A stretch of DNA of 64,000 nucleotides from Thalassobius sp034670005 (GTDB lineage Bacteria; Pseudomonadota; Alphaproteobacteria; Rhodobacterales; Rhodobacteraceae). Each line of letters opens with the position of its first letter. Within the stretch, counting starts at the first letter, position 1. The stretch spans positions 62,001-126,000 of the forward strand of contig NZ_JAXMOH010000003.1 of assembly GCF_034670005.1 (NCBI RefSeq). The letters are read 5' to 3'. This document shows, in pieces, positions 8,276-16,469 of the stretch. The translations under genes and the position numbers were made by a program. The notes beneath the pieces are model-generated. The model had not been told where the DNA came from. It searched no databases and was given only the letters and a program-made list of their open reading frames with translations.

Positions 8276-9007
8276 CTATTCACGCCGGCGGGTGCACCAC
8301 GCAGGGAGATCTTTCTTCAAAGCTTCAAAACTTCTGTTTTGCGGAGACGATTCCATATAAATGGTCTGAGTCCCGCGCATTTTTCTTAGTAAACTTGCAA
8401 TGCTCTGATCGTGGCGGTGTTCTTTGAATTCTGGATGATTAGGAGTCTCTGAGGGGCTGTCATCCGAATAGTGATAATTTTTCTCTATACCTATTTCTAT
8501 CCATTCTCGAATTAAATCTATATTCTCTAGTGTCGGTTTAAGCAGCATTATGTTTGCTGTTAATTGAGTGGTTTTCATATCAGTGCTGTTAATTGTGAGG
8601 CCCAAGCGACTCGCTAGGTCAGCTTTGGTATAATGTGATTCAACCGCCATGTTTTGAAACGATAACATCTTGTACTTACTATCCATGGTCAATTCCACGT
8701 ATTCACTAAACCTTTTTTTCCCTTCGGGGTTTAATGTATAACCGGCGTCAGTATATAATATGCAATCGTCAGGATCGGCGTTTTGTAGCGTTTCTAAAAT
8801 AACAACTGGTTTCCATATCCAATATCCAAAACCACGTTTTGTATTAGTCATGTAGTTGCCATGCGATTTTGCAAAATTTTCCGGCAGCGATGCTTTATCA
8901 TAGATTGAAATTGTGTCAAATGCGCCAAACTCTTCTGCATTCAAGCGAAAGTTGACTTTTCTTTGATGAAATGCACCATCAGCAAAGGATGCTAGATGAA
9001 TCTTCAT
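8276..9007 (-). CDS. Putative glycosyltransferase-like protein of a capsule/surface-glycan family
   Basis: 243 residues, AT-rich. It shows the pattern of a recurring but poorly characterised family in polysaccharide loci: RGFGYWIWKPVVILETL, then DDCILYTDAG (a DxG-type element after a hydrophobic strand, as in nucleotide-sugar transferases), then EFKEHRHDQSIASLL near the C-terminus. I infer a GT-A-like fold, with no proof of activity or donor. I chose the ATG at 9007 (IHLASFADGAFHQRKVNF follows it directly); an in-frame ATG at 9037 is possible. It lies on the opposite strand, convergent with the methyltransferase (29 bp between stops), inside the AT-rich block. Confidence 0.6.
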   Translation of the reverse strand: MKIHLASFADGAFHQRKVNFRLNAEEFGAFDTISIYDKASLPENFAKSHGNYMTNTKRGFGYWIWKPVVILETLQNADPDDCILYTDAGYTLNPEGKKRFSEYVELTMDSKYKMLSFQNMAVESHYTKADLASRLGLTINSTDMKTTQLTANIMLLKPTLENIDLIREWIEIGIEKNYHYSDDSPSETPNHPEFKEHRHDQSIASLLRKMRGTQTIYMESSPQNRSFEALKKDLPAWCTRRRE

Positions 9008-9103
9008 TTGGTTTTTCTTTCCGCTAAGAAACTTCAAAATGCTCTCTCAACATGTCTTTTAATCTAGGCACAAAGATTTCTCAACAAAGAAGGGTTTTCC
9101 TAA

Positions 9104-11104
9104 ATGTATTCGATTGTGCAGATACCTTTCCAGTTTCGCCGTGTCTTCCTTTCACAACTCAAAGTTGGTATTTCTAGTTTACTCTTGATCGGTACGGCAG
9201 CACAGGCCGACGACATGCCCTGGAAGGTCACCAGCCCGGATGCCGACGGTATCACCATTCAGGCCACCGCCTTTGCCCTGTCTTCGCCTGCAGGCGAAAC
9301 CGGGTTCACCCGGATCGAAGCCTGGGAAGCCGGGATCGACAAACCGCTGGAATTCAGCCTGCGCGACATGTGGCCCCCGTTCTGGGAAGGCCGCGCCGTG
9401 TCCAGCGCCGATATTGATCAGGATGGTGATCTTGACGTTGCGATCGCCTCGACCGAAGCGGGCATCTACCTTTTTGAGAACGACGGCACCGGCCAGTTCA
9501 GGCGGACCGATACGAATTTCGGCGAACTGGCTGATATGCCGATGTTCAACGCGGTGCTGGCCGATATCGACAATGACGGCTGGCCCGACCTGTTCCTGAC
9601 CTCCTACCGGCACGGCAATTACGTGCTGCGCAATGTCGACGGAAAATTCGGGACCGAACCGCCGATGCCGGTGGCCAATCGCGAAAACGCCGTGCTGACC
9701 ATGACCATGGCGATTTCCGATCCTGACCGCGACGGTGATCTCGATATCGCCCTAGGCAACTGGACCGCAGGTTGGTACCGCCGCATTCCCGGAGAAGAAT
9801 CGCGCAACCGGATCATCTGGAATGAAAACGGCACACTGACCGGCGAACATTTCACCGACCTGCCCGGCATCCCCGGTGAAACCCTGTCCGTTCTGTTTTC
9901 CGATATGAACGATGACGGGTTGACCGACCTGTTGATCGGGAATGATTTCGATGTGCCGGACTATTTCTATCTCGGCGACGGCAAGGGCGGGTTCAAACCG
10001 ATCACCTATGACGATGAAATCATTCCGCACACCACCACCACCACGATGGCGATCAAGGTGGGCGATCTGACCGGCGACGGGCAGAACGAAATCTATCTGG
10101 CGCAAATTGCCGGGCGGTCGCGGCAGGCATCAAAGATTCTCAAGATGCAGGACCAACACAAATACTGTGATGGGATCAAACGGGACGCGGACCGGGCGCT
10201 GTGCGAAAAGAACATGGAAATCAAGCGCTGGTATCGTTCGGGCAATCAGTTCGACCCGGACTATGCCGAAAAATGCACCGAACTGTCCGGTCGCTATCAG
10301 GCCGAATGCAAGGCGATGCTGATCAAGGATCTGGCAATCCAGAAAGACGATGAATCGATCTGTGGCCTGATCCCGGCCAATCAGCCGGTACCGCGCAGTT
10401 TCTGCGACCTGCATTTCAAGGAAACCCGCCGTCCTTCCCCGGACGAAATCGATGCCAGCCTGCAGCAGATCCTGCATCAGAACGTGCTGCTGCAATGGAA
10501 CGGTACCGCCTACGAAGACACCGCCGAAGATCGCGGTCTGGATATCGGCGGCTGGAGCTGGGACACCAAATTCGAAGATTTCGACAATGACGGTGACCAG
10601 GATGTGTTCATCGCCAACGGCACATGGGTGCCGAATGAAAATTCGCCCTCCAATCTCTATTTCGAAAATGACGGGACCGGGCACTTCACCGAAGCCTCTG
10701 GTCCCTCCGGGCTTGAAGATTACCTGATGACCGCTGGCGCCACGTCCTTCGACATCGACAATGATGGCGATCAGGACCTGCTGACCCATACGGTGAACGG
10801 GCCGCTGCAACTGTTCCGTAACAATGCACAGCGTCAGGCCGTCGGCTTTGCTTTGCGTGATTTCGTCGGCAATCGTGACGGTATCGGTGCCAAGATCACC
10901 GTCACCGATGAAAACGGCCGGACCCGGTCGCGCGAAATTCAGCTCGGCGGCGGTTTCATGTCCTTTGACGCGCCGCGGGCCTATTTCGGGCTGGGCGATG
11001 CGACCGAAGTCACCGAAGCGCGAATTCGCTGGATTGACGGTGCCGAAACCGTGATCAGCGGGCCGCTACAGCCCGGGTCGCTGTACACGATCGAACGGCG
11101 CTGA
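9104..11104 (+). CDS. Secreted VCBS/FG-GAP repeat protein with ASPIC/UnbV domain
   Basis: 666 residues. A signal peptide (VGISSLLLIGTAAQA) precedes a propeller of FG-GAP/VCBS repeats with calcium-binding DxDxDG loops: DIDQDGDLDVA, DIDNDGWPDLF, DPDRDGDLDIA, DMNDDGLTDLL, DFDNDGDQDVF and DIDNDGDQDLL. A Cys-rich insertion lies around residues 350-440 (KYCDGIKRDADRALCEKN; KCTELSGRYQAECKA). The C-terminus is an ASPIC/UnbV domain (NRDGIGAKITVTDENGRTRS to the end), as in CRTAC1-like proteins. Likely an extracytoplasmic adhesion or binding protein. The first ~90 bp (signal peptide) have the AT-rich composition of the upstream block; GC rises abruptly at about 9,195. Confidence 0.85.
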   Translation: MYSIVQIPFQFRRVFLSQLKVGISSLLLIGTAAQADDMPWKVTSPDADGITIQATAFALSSPAGETGFTRIEAWEAGIDKPLEFSLRDMWPPFWEGRAVSSADIDQDGDLDVAIASTEAGIYLFENDGTGQFRRTDTNFGELADMPMFNAVLADIDNDGWPDLFLTSYRHGNYVLRNVDGKFGTEPPMPVANRENAVLTMTMAISDPDRDGDLDIALGNWTAGWYRRIPGEESRNRIIWNENGTLTGEHFTDLPGIPGETLSVLFSDMNDDGLTDLLIGNDFDVPDYFYLGDGKGGFKPITYDDEIIPHTTTTTMAIKVGDLTGDGQNEIYLAQIAGRSRQASKILKMQDQHKYCDGIKRDADRALCEKNMEIKRWYRSGNQFDPDYAEKCTELSGRYQAECKAMLIKDLAIQKDDESICGLIPANQPVPRSFCDLHFKETRRPSPDEIDASLQQILHQNVLLQWNGTAYEDTAEDRGLDIGGWSWDTKFEDFDNDGDQDVFIANGTWVPNENSPSNLYFENDGTGHFTEASGPSGLEDYLMTAGATSFDIDNDGDQDLLTHTVNGPLQLFRNNAQRQAVGFALRDFVGNRDGIGAKITVTDENGRTRSREIQLGGGFMSFDAPRAYFGLGDATEVTEARIRWIDGAETVISGPLQPGSLYTIERR

Positions 11105-11127
11105 TCCCCGCAGGGACTGGGAAATCA

Positions 11128-11150
11128 GGGGCGGCGCAGTGCGTCGCCCC
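11128..11150 (+). terminator. Hairpin between convergent VCBS and thioredoxin genes
   Basis: A 10-bp GC-rich stem (11128-11137 with 11141-11150, one G-T pair) sits 24 bp after the VCBS gene stop and 21 bp before the stop of the convergent thioredoxin gene. The T-run is weak on both strands, so it may work as a modest bidirectional terminator. Confidence 0.5.
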
Positions 11151-11171
11151 TTCGGTTTCAGAAACCCGTGA

Positions 11172-11588
11172 TCAGCCGTTTTTACCCAGCGCCAGCGCCT
11201 CGTCCATCAACTGTTGGATTTGTGCGGTGCTTGTTTGTGCCACGATCCGTCCGTATTCCTGATCGCCCTTCAGAACCACCAATGTGGATCGGCGCGGGAT
11301 GCGCAAACGCTTGACCAGATCGGACTGGCCGAACGCGTCCCAATCGACATTGATGAAGGTGATATGCGCCTCGTACTCGGGGTTATCCGCTTTCAGTTTG
11401 GTCAACACCCGCTCCTGTGCGGCGCAGGTCGAACACCAACTGGCCTTGAAATCCAGGAAAACCGTGTCTCCTGCGGCCAGATGTTGCTGCAACAGCCCGT
11501 CGGAATACTCCAACGGCTCGGACCGCGCAGGCAGCCCCGAAAAAACCAGACCGGCAGTCCCAAGCACAATAAGGTCACGACGTTTCAT
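11172..11588 (-). CDS. Periplasmic thioredoxin-like protein
   Basis: 138 residues. An N-terminal signal (RRDLIVLGTAGLVFSGLPARS, with RR, possibly Tat) precedes a thioredoxin fold with FLDFKASWCSTCAAQERV (redox pair C52/C55, CSTC), then FINVDWDAFGQSDLVKRLRI and the cis-Pro region IPRRSTLVV. It resembles the C-terminal domain of DsbD and SoxW-type thioredoxins. It lies 15 bp downstream of a CcdA-like membrane protein, so the pair probably works as a split DsbD: CcdA passes electrons across the membrane and this protein delivers them to periplasmic substrates. The final substrate is not evident. Confidence 0.85.
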   Translation of the reverse strand: MKRRDLIVLGTAGLVFSGLPARSEPLEYSDGLLQQHLAAGDTVFLDFKASWCSTCAAQERVLTKLKADNPEYEAHITFINVDWDAFGQSDLVKRLRIPRRSTLVVLKGDQEYGRIVAQTSTAQIQQLMDEALALGKNG

Positions 11589-11603
11589 ACTATATTCCTT
11601 TCA

Positions 11604-12317
11604 TTAAAACCGAACCGAGAGGTCCTGAATCCAGATCGGCAGGGCCTGAACCGCCCAGGCCTCGATCAGATGGTGCAGACGAAACAGGATGGCGGTCCCG
11701 ACGATGATGAACACCACCCCCATCAGTGGCCGCGCCCGTTCTGCCAGCGCCCGCATCAGCGGCTTGTGGCGGCTCAATACCCCGCGTGCGCCATAGCCAA
11801 GAGCCAGAATGATGCTCGATACGCCCAGTGCAAAGCTGGTCATAATGGTTGCGGCCCAGCCCAGATTGCTGCCTTGCGCCGCCAATGCGATGGCTCCGCC
11901 CAATGTTGGACCTATACAGGGGCTCCACACCGCGCCCAACAGCAGCCCGGACAAAAACTGCCCGCCCAGATGATTTTGATCCATCCCGTCCAGCCGCGCG
12001 TCGGCGCGGCTGGAAAACCCGGCTGTGGCGCTGGAAAAGACCATTCCGACCCTTGGTGACAGCAGGATCAGGCCAAAGCCCAGCATCAAAACCGCCCCTG
12101 CCTGCGCCAACATCTGTTCGTTCAGTCCCAGAGCAAAGCCAAACGCGGACACCAGCAGCCCCAGCGATACGAAAGCCAGGCTCATCCCCGCTGCCAGGGC
12201 GACTGGTCCCAACCGATGCGCCTGCAGCGCCCCGGTCAGCACGATTGGCAGCACCGGCAGAACGCAGGGGTTGATCAGCGTCAGCAACCCGGCGAGATAT
12301 CCAAACAACAATTCCAT
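11604..12317 (-). CDS. CcdA/DsbD-like transmembrane thiol-disulfide carrier
   Basis: 237 residues with about six hydrophobic segments. It carries the two conserved Cys motifs of the CcdA family, LTLINPCVLPVLPIVL in helix 1 and GAVWSPCIGPTLGGAIAL in the middle helix, which carry electrons from cytosolic thioredoxin to the periplasm. The ATG at 12317 was chosen over an upstream TTG because it puts helix 1 at the N-terminus. It forms a two-gene unit with the thioredoxin-like protein downstream. Similar pairs are known as SoxV/SoxW or CcdA/CcmG; with no sox or ccm genes in view, I leave the symbol open. Confidence 0.85.
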   Translation of the reverse strand: MELLFGYLAGLLTLINPCVLPVLPIVLTGALQAHRLGPVALAAGMSLAFVSLGLLVSAFGFALGLNEQMLAQAGAVLMLGFGLILLSPRVGMVFSSATAGFSSRADARLDGMDQNHLGGQFLSGLLLGAVWSPCIGPTLGGAIALAAQGSNLGWAATIMTSFALGVSSIILALGYGARGVLSRHKPLMRALAERARPLMGVVFIIVGTAILFRLHHLIEAWAVQALPIWIQDLSVRF

Positions 12318-12374
12318 TGCGCCAGAATGCGCAGGCAGCACGACCCTGTCATCCAACAAAGCCCTGACGCGGGA

Positions 12375-13250
12375 TCACTTCGCCGTGGGCTTTTGTTTCG
12401 AAAGCTGCACCGCCAGAATGCCCGCCGCGATCACCACAACGCCGATCACGTCCAGCAGGCCCAGCCGTTCCCCCAACAAGGCGGCCGCAATGGCGACGCC
12501 GAAAAACGGGTTAAGGAAATGGAACGTGGCGGCTTTCACAGCGCCGATCTGGTTGACCAGAGTAAACCAGACCCATGTCGCAGCCAGACCCGGCACCAGC
12601 GTGGTATAGGCAAAGGCCACGCCCAATTGCCAGTTCAGCGTCAGATGCCACGGTTCAAACAGCACCGCCGTCACCGCCAGGCAAACCGACCCGACCAGCA
12701 TCTGTAACCCGACGATCATCATCACGTTGCCGCCCGACGATGCGCCGCGCACCGACAATGTCGCCACCGTCAGCGCGGCGGCGGCGATAAAGCACAGCGC
12801 CAGACCGTAACGATCCACCCCGGCCTCGATCCGTGCGCCCATGATCAGCGTCACGCCGATCACGCCCAGAACCAACCCGGCGGTGCCCAGAACCGACAGC
12901 CGGTCGCGGAACACGACCCACCCTGCCAGCGCCACCATCAGCGGCATGGTCGACGCGACGATCGACGCCAGCGACGCCTCGACCGTTTGCATCGCGATGA
13001 AATTCAGTCCCAGATAAAGCGCGTTCTGACAGATACCGAAAACGATGGTCGCCCGCCATTGCGCCCGGCTCAGCCGGAAATTCTGACCCAGCGCCAGCGC
13101 GATCCCGATCCCCAGCAGCCCCGACACCAGAAACCGCAGCGACAGCGATGCCATTGGCGGTGCATAGGCGACAATCACCCGCGCCGAGGTAAAGGCCGAA
13201 GACCACATCAGGGCAAAGGCCAGCCCCATCGCCATAGCACGCAAATTCAT
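12375..13250 (-). CDS. DMT-superfamily (EamA) transporter
   Basis: 291 residues with ten predicted hydrophobic helices in two EamA halves (about 5-140 and 150-285). Features include ARVIVAYAPPMASLSLRFLV near helix 2, SLASIVASTMPLMVALAGW in the first half, and FLNPFFGVAIAAALLGERLG near the end, the usual second EamA signature. Such proteins export metabolites or amino acids; the substrate cannot be predicted. It is on the same strand as the CcdA gene but 57 bp upstream of it. Confidence 0.85.
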   Translation of the reverse strand: MNLRAMAMGLAFALMWSSAFTSARVIVAYAPPMASLSLRFLVSGLLGIGIALALGQNFRLSRAQWRATIVFGICQNALYLGLNFIAMQTVEASLASIVASTMPLMVALAGWVVFRDRLSVLGTAGLVLGVIGVTLIMGARIEAGVDRYGLALCFIAAAALTVATLSVRGASSGGNVMMIVGLQMLVGSVCLAVTAVLFEPWHLTLNWQLGVAFAYTTLVPGLAATWVWFTLVNQIGAVKAATFHFLNPFFGVAIAAALLGERLGLLDVIGVVVIAAGILAVQLSKQKPTAK

Positions 13251-13286
13251 CTTGAAACCTTATCCTCCACAGGCCCCGGCCCAAAT

Positions 13287-13316
13287 GGAAAAGGGCCGCC
13301 CGAGGCGACCCTTTCC
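13287..13316 (-). terminator. Terminator downstream of the HU gene
   Basis: On the minus strand AAAGGGTCGC pairs with GCGGCCCTTT around a 5-base loop (one G-T pair), followed by a short T-run. It lies 23 bp after the HU stop codon and before the start of the DMT transporter gene, so it should end the HU transcript. Confidence 0.75.
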
Positions 13317-13338
13317 GAAACTTGCCGAAGATGCAAGA

Positions 13339-13626
13339 TTAGCCGTTCACGCTGTCTTTCAGCGCTTTCGCGATGGTCATTTTCACGACCTTGTCGGCTT
13401 CTTTCTTGATCTGTTCGCCGGTGGCGGGGTTGCGCACCATACGCTCGGGGCGTTCACGGCAGTAGATTTTGCCGATACCGGGCAGGGTCACTGCGCCGCC
13501 GGCAGAAACTTCTTTGGTGATGATCGCTACGACGGCGTCCAGAGCCGCGCCAGCGGTTTTCTTCTCTGCGCCCATTTCTTCAGCCAGAGCAGCTACAAGC
13601 TGAGTCTTGGTCATCGGTTTTGCCAT
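13339..13626 (-). CDS. hupB: HU-family DNA-binding protein
   Basis: 95 residues, the usual length for HU. The N-terminal helices are MTKTQLVAALAEEMGAEKKT; the beta-arm region is modified relative to the E. coli consensus: GAVTLPGIGKIYCRERPERM, then VRNPATGEQIKKEADKVVKM and a C-terminal helix. HU is an abundant nucleoid protein that bends DNA. The arm keeps the RNPATGE motif that contacts DNA, while the strand before it has LPGIGKIY instead of the common GFG(S/T)F, a variant seen in alphaproteobacterial HU-like proteins. A good ribosome binding site (AAGGAGACC) precedes the ATG, and a terminator follows. Confidence 0.92.
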   Translation of the reverse strand: MAKPMTKTQLVAALAEEMGAEKKTAGAALDAVVAIITKEVSAGGAVTLPGIGKIYCRERPERMVRNPATGEQIKKEADKVVKMTIAKALKDSVNG

Positions 13627-13758
13627 TTGTTGGTCTCCTTAATCTGCCCGATCACTTGGGCCTCATTGCGCGTATTTAACTGTATGTCGCGTATAAACAC
13701 AACGAATTGTGTCCGGCAACAAGGGCAAAACCAGTAAAAAAGTACGATTTACTCTAGG

Positions 13759-15243
13759 TCAAAGGAACGCAGTCTCGTCAAAACTGCGCAATTTGCGGCT
13801 ATGGATGCGTTCCAATGGCATTTTCCTTAACCGTTCCATCGCCCGAATGCCAATAAGCAAATGCCGCGACACCTGTGTTTTATAGAAATCAGAGGCCATA
13901 CCGGGCAGTTTCAATTCGCCATGCAGTGGTTTGTCGCTGACACATAACAGCGTGCCATAGGGGACCCGGAACCGGAATCCGTTCGCCGCGATGGTCGCGC
14001 TTTCCATATCCAGTGCCACCGCGCGCGACTGGCTCAGCCGCTGTACCGGTCCGGACGTATCGCGCAGTTCCCAGTTCCGGTTGTCCAGACTGGCCACCGT
14101 ACCGGTGCGCATCACCCGCTTCAGGTCATAGCCTTCCAGCTGGGTTTCCGTCGCCACCGCCTGTTCCAGCGCGATCTGGATTTCCGCCAATGCCGGCACC
14201 GGCACCCAAACCGGCAGGTCGTCGTCCAGCACCTTGTCTTCGCGCAGATAGGCATGGGCCAGAACGAAATCGCCCAGATTCTGGCTCGACCGCAGCCCGG
14301 CACAATGACCGACCATGATCCAGGCATGCGGACGCAGCACCGCAATGTGGTCTGTTGCGGTTTTCGCGTTCGACGGTCCAACCCCGATATTGACCAGCGT
14401 GATCCCCGACCCGCCTGCGCGTTTCAGGTGATAGGTCGGCATTTGCGGCATCTTGTCGGCGTGCGGTAAATCCTGATCCGGCGTGGTAATCTCGGCGTTC
14501 CCGGTCGCCACGAAAGACGTGTAACCACTATCTGCATCGGCCAGCATCTTTCGTGCATAGGCTTCGAATTCCGACACATAGAACTGGTAGTTGGTGAACA
14601 AGACGTGGTTTTGGAAATGTTCGGGGTCGGTGGCGGTGTAATGGGACAGCCGGGCCAGCGAATAATCCACCCGTTGCGCGGTGAACGGGGCCAGGGGCTG
14701 GGTTCCGTCGGCAGGGACCTGGTAGGTGCCATTGACGATATCGTCATTGGTGGTGCTCAGGTCCGGCACGTCGAACACGTCGCGCAGGATGAAATCGCCC
14801 GCGCCTTCCTGCGGCACCGTCATGTCGGTTTCATTCGCCACCGCGAAATGCACCGGCATCGGGGTGTCGCCGACCCCGACCACCACCGGGACGCCATGAT
14901 TTTCGATCAGCAGCCCGATTTGTTGCTCAAGGTAATTGCGGAACATGTCGGGCCGGGTGATGGTGGCTGCGAAACTGCCGGGTTCAGACAGGTGGCCGAA
15001 ACTCAACCGGCTGTCGATCTTGGCGAATGTGGTGGTCGTTACCCGGACCTCGGGATAGAATGCGCGGTAGCGGCAATCGGCCCTGCCATTTGCCATCGTG
15101 CTGCGGAAATTCTGGCTCAGAAAATCGACCGCGCCATCGTACAGCTCTTCCAGCCGGGCAACGGCGGCGGCAGCATCGCCAAAGGCTTCGGCGTCGGGCA
15201 ATGTTGGCGTTTCGATCCTGAGGTCGGGGGCGCTGGGGGTCAT
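13759..15243 (-). CDS. amn: AMP nucleosidase
   Basis: 494 residues, close to the usual ~484. It hydrolyses AMP to adenine and ribose 5-phosphate. The N-terminal domain contains FRSTMANGRADCRYRAFYPEV and the C-terminal half is the nucleoside phosphorylase-like fold with TLVNIGVGPSNAKTATDHIA, WIMVGHCAGLRSSQNLGDFV and ALDMESATIAANGFRFRVPY (the ME purine-binding element). I chose the ATG at 15243, which has CAGGA about 8 bases upstream, over an in-frame GTG at 15276. It is divergent from the VOC protein gene. Confidence 0.92.
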   Translation of the reverse strand: MTPSAPDLRIETPTLPDAEAFGDAAAAVARLEELYDGAVDFLSQNFRSTMANGRADCRYRAFYPEVRVTTTTFAKIDSRLSFGHLSEPGSFAATITRPDMFRNYLEQQIGLLIENHGVPVVVGVGDTPMPVHFAVANETDMTVPQEGAGDFILRDVFDVPDLSTTNDDIVNGTYQVPADGTQPLAPFTAQRVDYSLARLSHYTATDPEHFQNHVLFTNYQFYVSEFEAYARKMLADADSGYTSFVATGNAEITTPDQDLPHADKMPQMPTYHLKRAGGSGITLVNIGVGPSNAKTATDHIAVLRPHAWIMVGHCAGLRSSQNLGDFVLAHAYLREDKVLDDDLPVWVPVPALAEIQIALEQAVATETQLEGYDLKRVMRTGTVASLDNRNWELRDTSGPVQRLSQSRAVALDMESATIAANGFRFRVPYGTLLCVSDKPLHGELKLPGMASDFYKTQVSRHLLIGIRAMERLRKMPLERIHSRKLRSFDETAFL

Positions 15244-15330
15244 TGCGTTATCCTGTTTTGCAACTGACGTTGACACGGGACCCGGGCAGGTTCAACCATT
15301 CCTGCACCTATGTAGGGTTTTGAAGCTGAG

Positions 15331-15774
15331 ATGGATTTCGAAACGGTATCCCCAGAAGATTTCGGTGCCGCGCTGACCGGGATCGGATTGAACCTGCTGG
15401 TGCATGATGTTCAGGCCCAGGTGGCGTTTCTGGGCGATGTATTCGGTGTCAGGGCGCAGCGGGTGTCGGTCGATTTTGCCATCGTCCCCTATCATGGTCA
15501 TCTGCTGCAATTGCACAGCGACGGCACCTTTTCCGGCCATCCCCTGATCAGTCTCTTGCCGGAAAACCCACCGCGTGGGGCAGGGGTCGAAATCCGGCTT
15601 TACCACAGTGATCCGGACAGGGCCGCCGAACGGGCGATTGCGGCGGGCGCGGTGGTATTGCAGGACCCGACCGACAAACCGCATGGATTGCGTGAAGCCG
15701 TGATCCTTTGTGACAATGGCTATGCTTGGGTGCCCAGTCGTCCGCTTGATCCGGCGGAACGGAAGGCGCTATGA
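15331..15774 (+). CDS. VOC (glyoxalase/dioxygenase fold) family protein
   Basis: 147 residues with paired beta-alpha-beta modules of the vicinal oxygen chelate fold: LNLLVHDVQAQVAFLGDVFG in the first half and VEIRLYHSDPDRAAERAIAA with a final GYAWVPSRPL in the second. The family includes glyoxalase, fosfomycin and bleomycin resistance proteins; no substrate can be assigned. It overlaps the following DUF1810 gene by 4 bp (ATGA). Confidence 0.8.
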   Translation: MDFETVSPEDFGAALTGIGLNLLVHDVQAQVAFLGDVFGVRAQRVSVDFAIVPYHGHLLQLHSDGTFSGHPLISLLPENPPRGAGVEIRLYHSDPDRAAERAIAAGAVVLQDPTDKPHGLREAVILCDNGYAWVPSRPLDPAERKAL

Positions 15775-16193
15775 AACAGGACGGGCTCGACCGGTTTTTG
15801 CTGGCGCAGGAACGCAACTACGCCGATGCCGAGCGGGAAATCACCCAAGGCCGGAAACTGACCCACTGGATCTGGTATGTCTATCCGCAGCTGCGCGGAC
15901 TGGGCCGGTCCAATTTCGCCCAGCTTTACGGCATCGCGGATCTGGACGAGGCCGCGGCCTATCTCGCCCACCCGGTGCTGGGCGCGCGGTTGCGGCACAT
16001 GATGGCGCTTATGCTGACCCATAAAGGTCGCCCGGCCGAAGAAATTCTTGGCGGCATCGACGCCCTGAAGCTGCGCAGCTCGGCCACGTTATTTGCCGAA
16101 CTGCCCGCGGCGGACCCGATTTTCACCGAGGTGCTGAACGCGTTTTACAATGGTCAGCGCTGCGACAAGACGCTGGCGTTGTTGGGACGCTAA
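15771..16193 (+). CDS. DUF1810 family protein
   Basis: 140 residues, normal for DUF1810. The signature is strong: DGLDRFLLAQERNYADAERE at the start, then THWIWYVYPQLRGLGRSNFA, YGIADLDEAAAYLAHPVLGA and FYNGQRCDKTLALLGR at the end. The family is of unknown function, small, cytosolic and helical. It is translationally coupled to the VOC gene by a 4-bp overlap. Confidence 0.9.
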   Translation: MKQDGLDRFLLAQERNYADAEREITQGRKLTHWIWYVYPQLRGLGRSNFAQLYGIADLDEAAAYLAHPVLGARLRHMMALMLTHKGRPAEEILGGIDALKLRSSATLFAELPAADPIFTEVLNAFYNGQRCDKTLALLGR

Positions 16194-16286
16194 AGCGCCC
16201 GCCTGAATTCTTATGTCAGGATTTCGGTGCGCGGCACCAGCCCGGAACAAAGCCGTCAGGCCGCCGGGCAAGCGCCAGTCCGCCCG

Positions 16287-16469
16287 TCAGTCCAGCTTGC
16301 GCGCCTCATCGACCAACATGATCGGAATACCGTTGCGGATCGGAAAGGCCAGCTTGGCCGATTTCGACACCAACTCCTGCGCCTCTGCGTCATAATCCAG
16401 CCGGCCATGACTGACCGGACAAATCAACGCTTCCAGCATATGGCGGTCGAACAGGTGTGTTTCGGTCAT
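16287..16469 (-). CDS. Trm112-like small protein
   Basis: 60 residues of the Trm112/YcaR type: MLEALICPVSHGRLDYDAEA, then SKSAKLAFPIRNGIPIMLVD. The first knuckle has a single Cys (CPVSHGRL) where zinc-binding members have CP.C, so metal binding is probably lost, as in many bacterial members. In bacteria the function is poorly known; in eukaryotes Trm112 activates methyltransferases. Overlaps the Lon-domain gene upstream by 4 bp, so it is coupled to it. Confidence 0.88.
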   Translation of the reverse strand: MTETHLFDRHMLEALICPVSHGRLDYDAEAQELVSKSAKLAFPIRNGIPIMLVDEARKLD

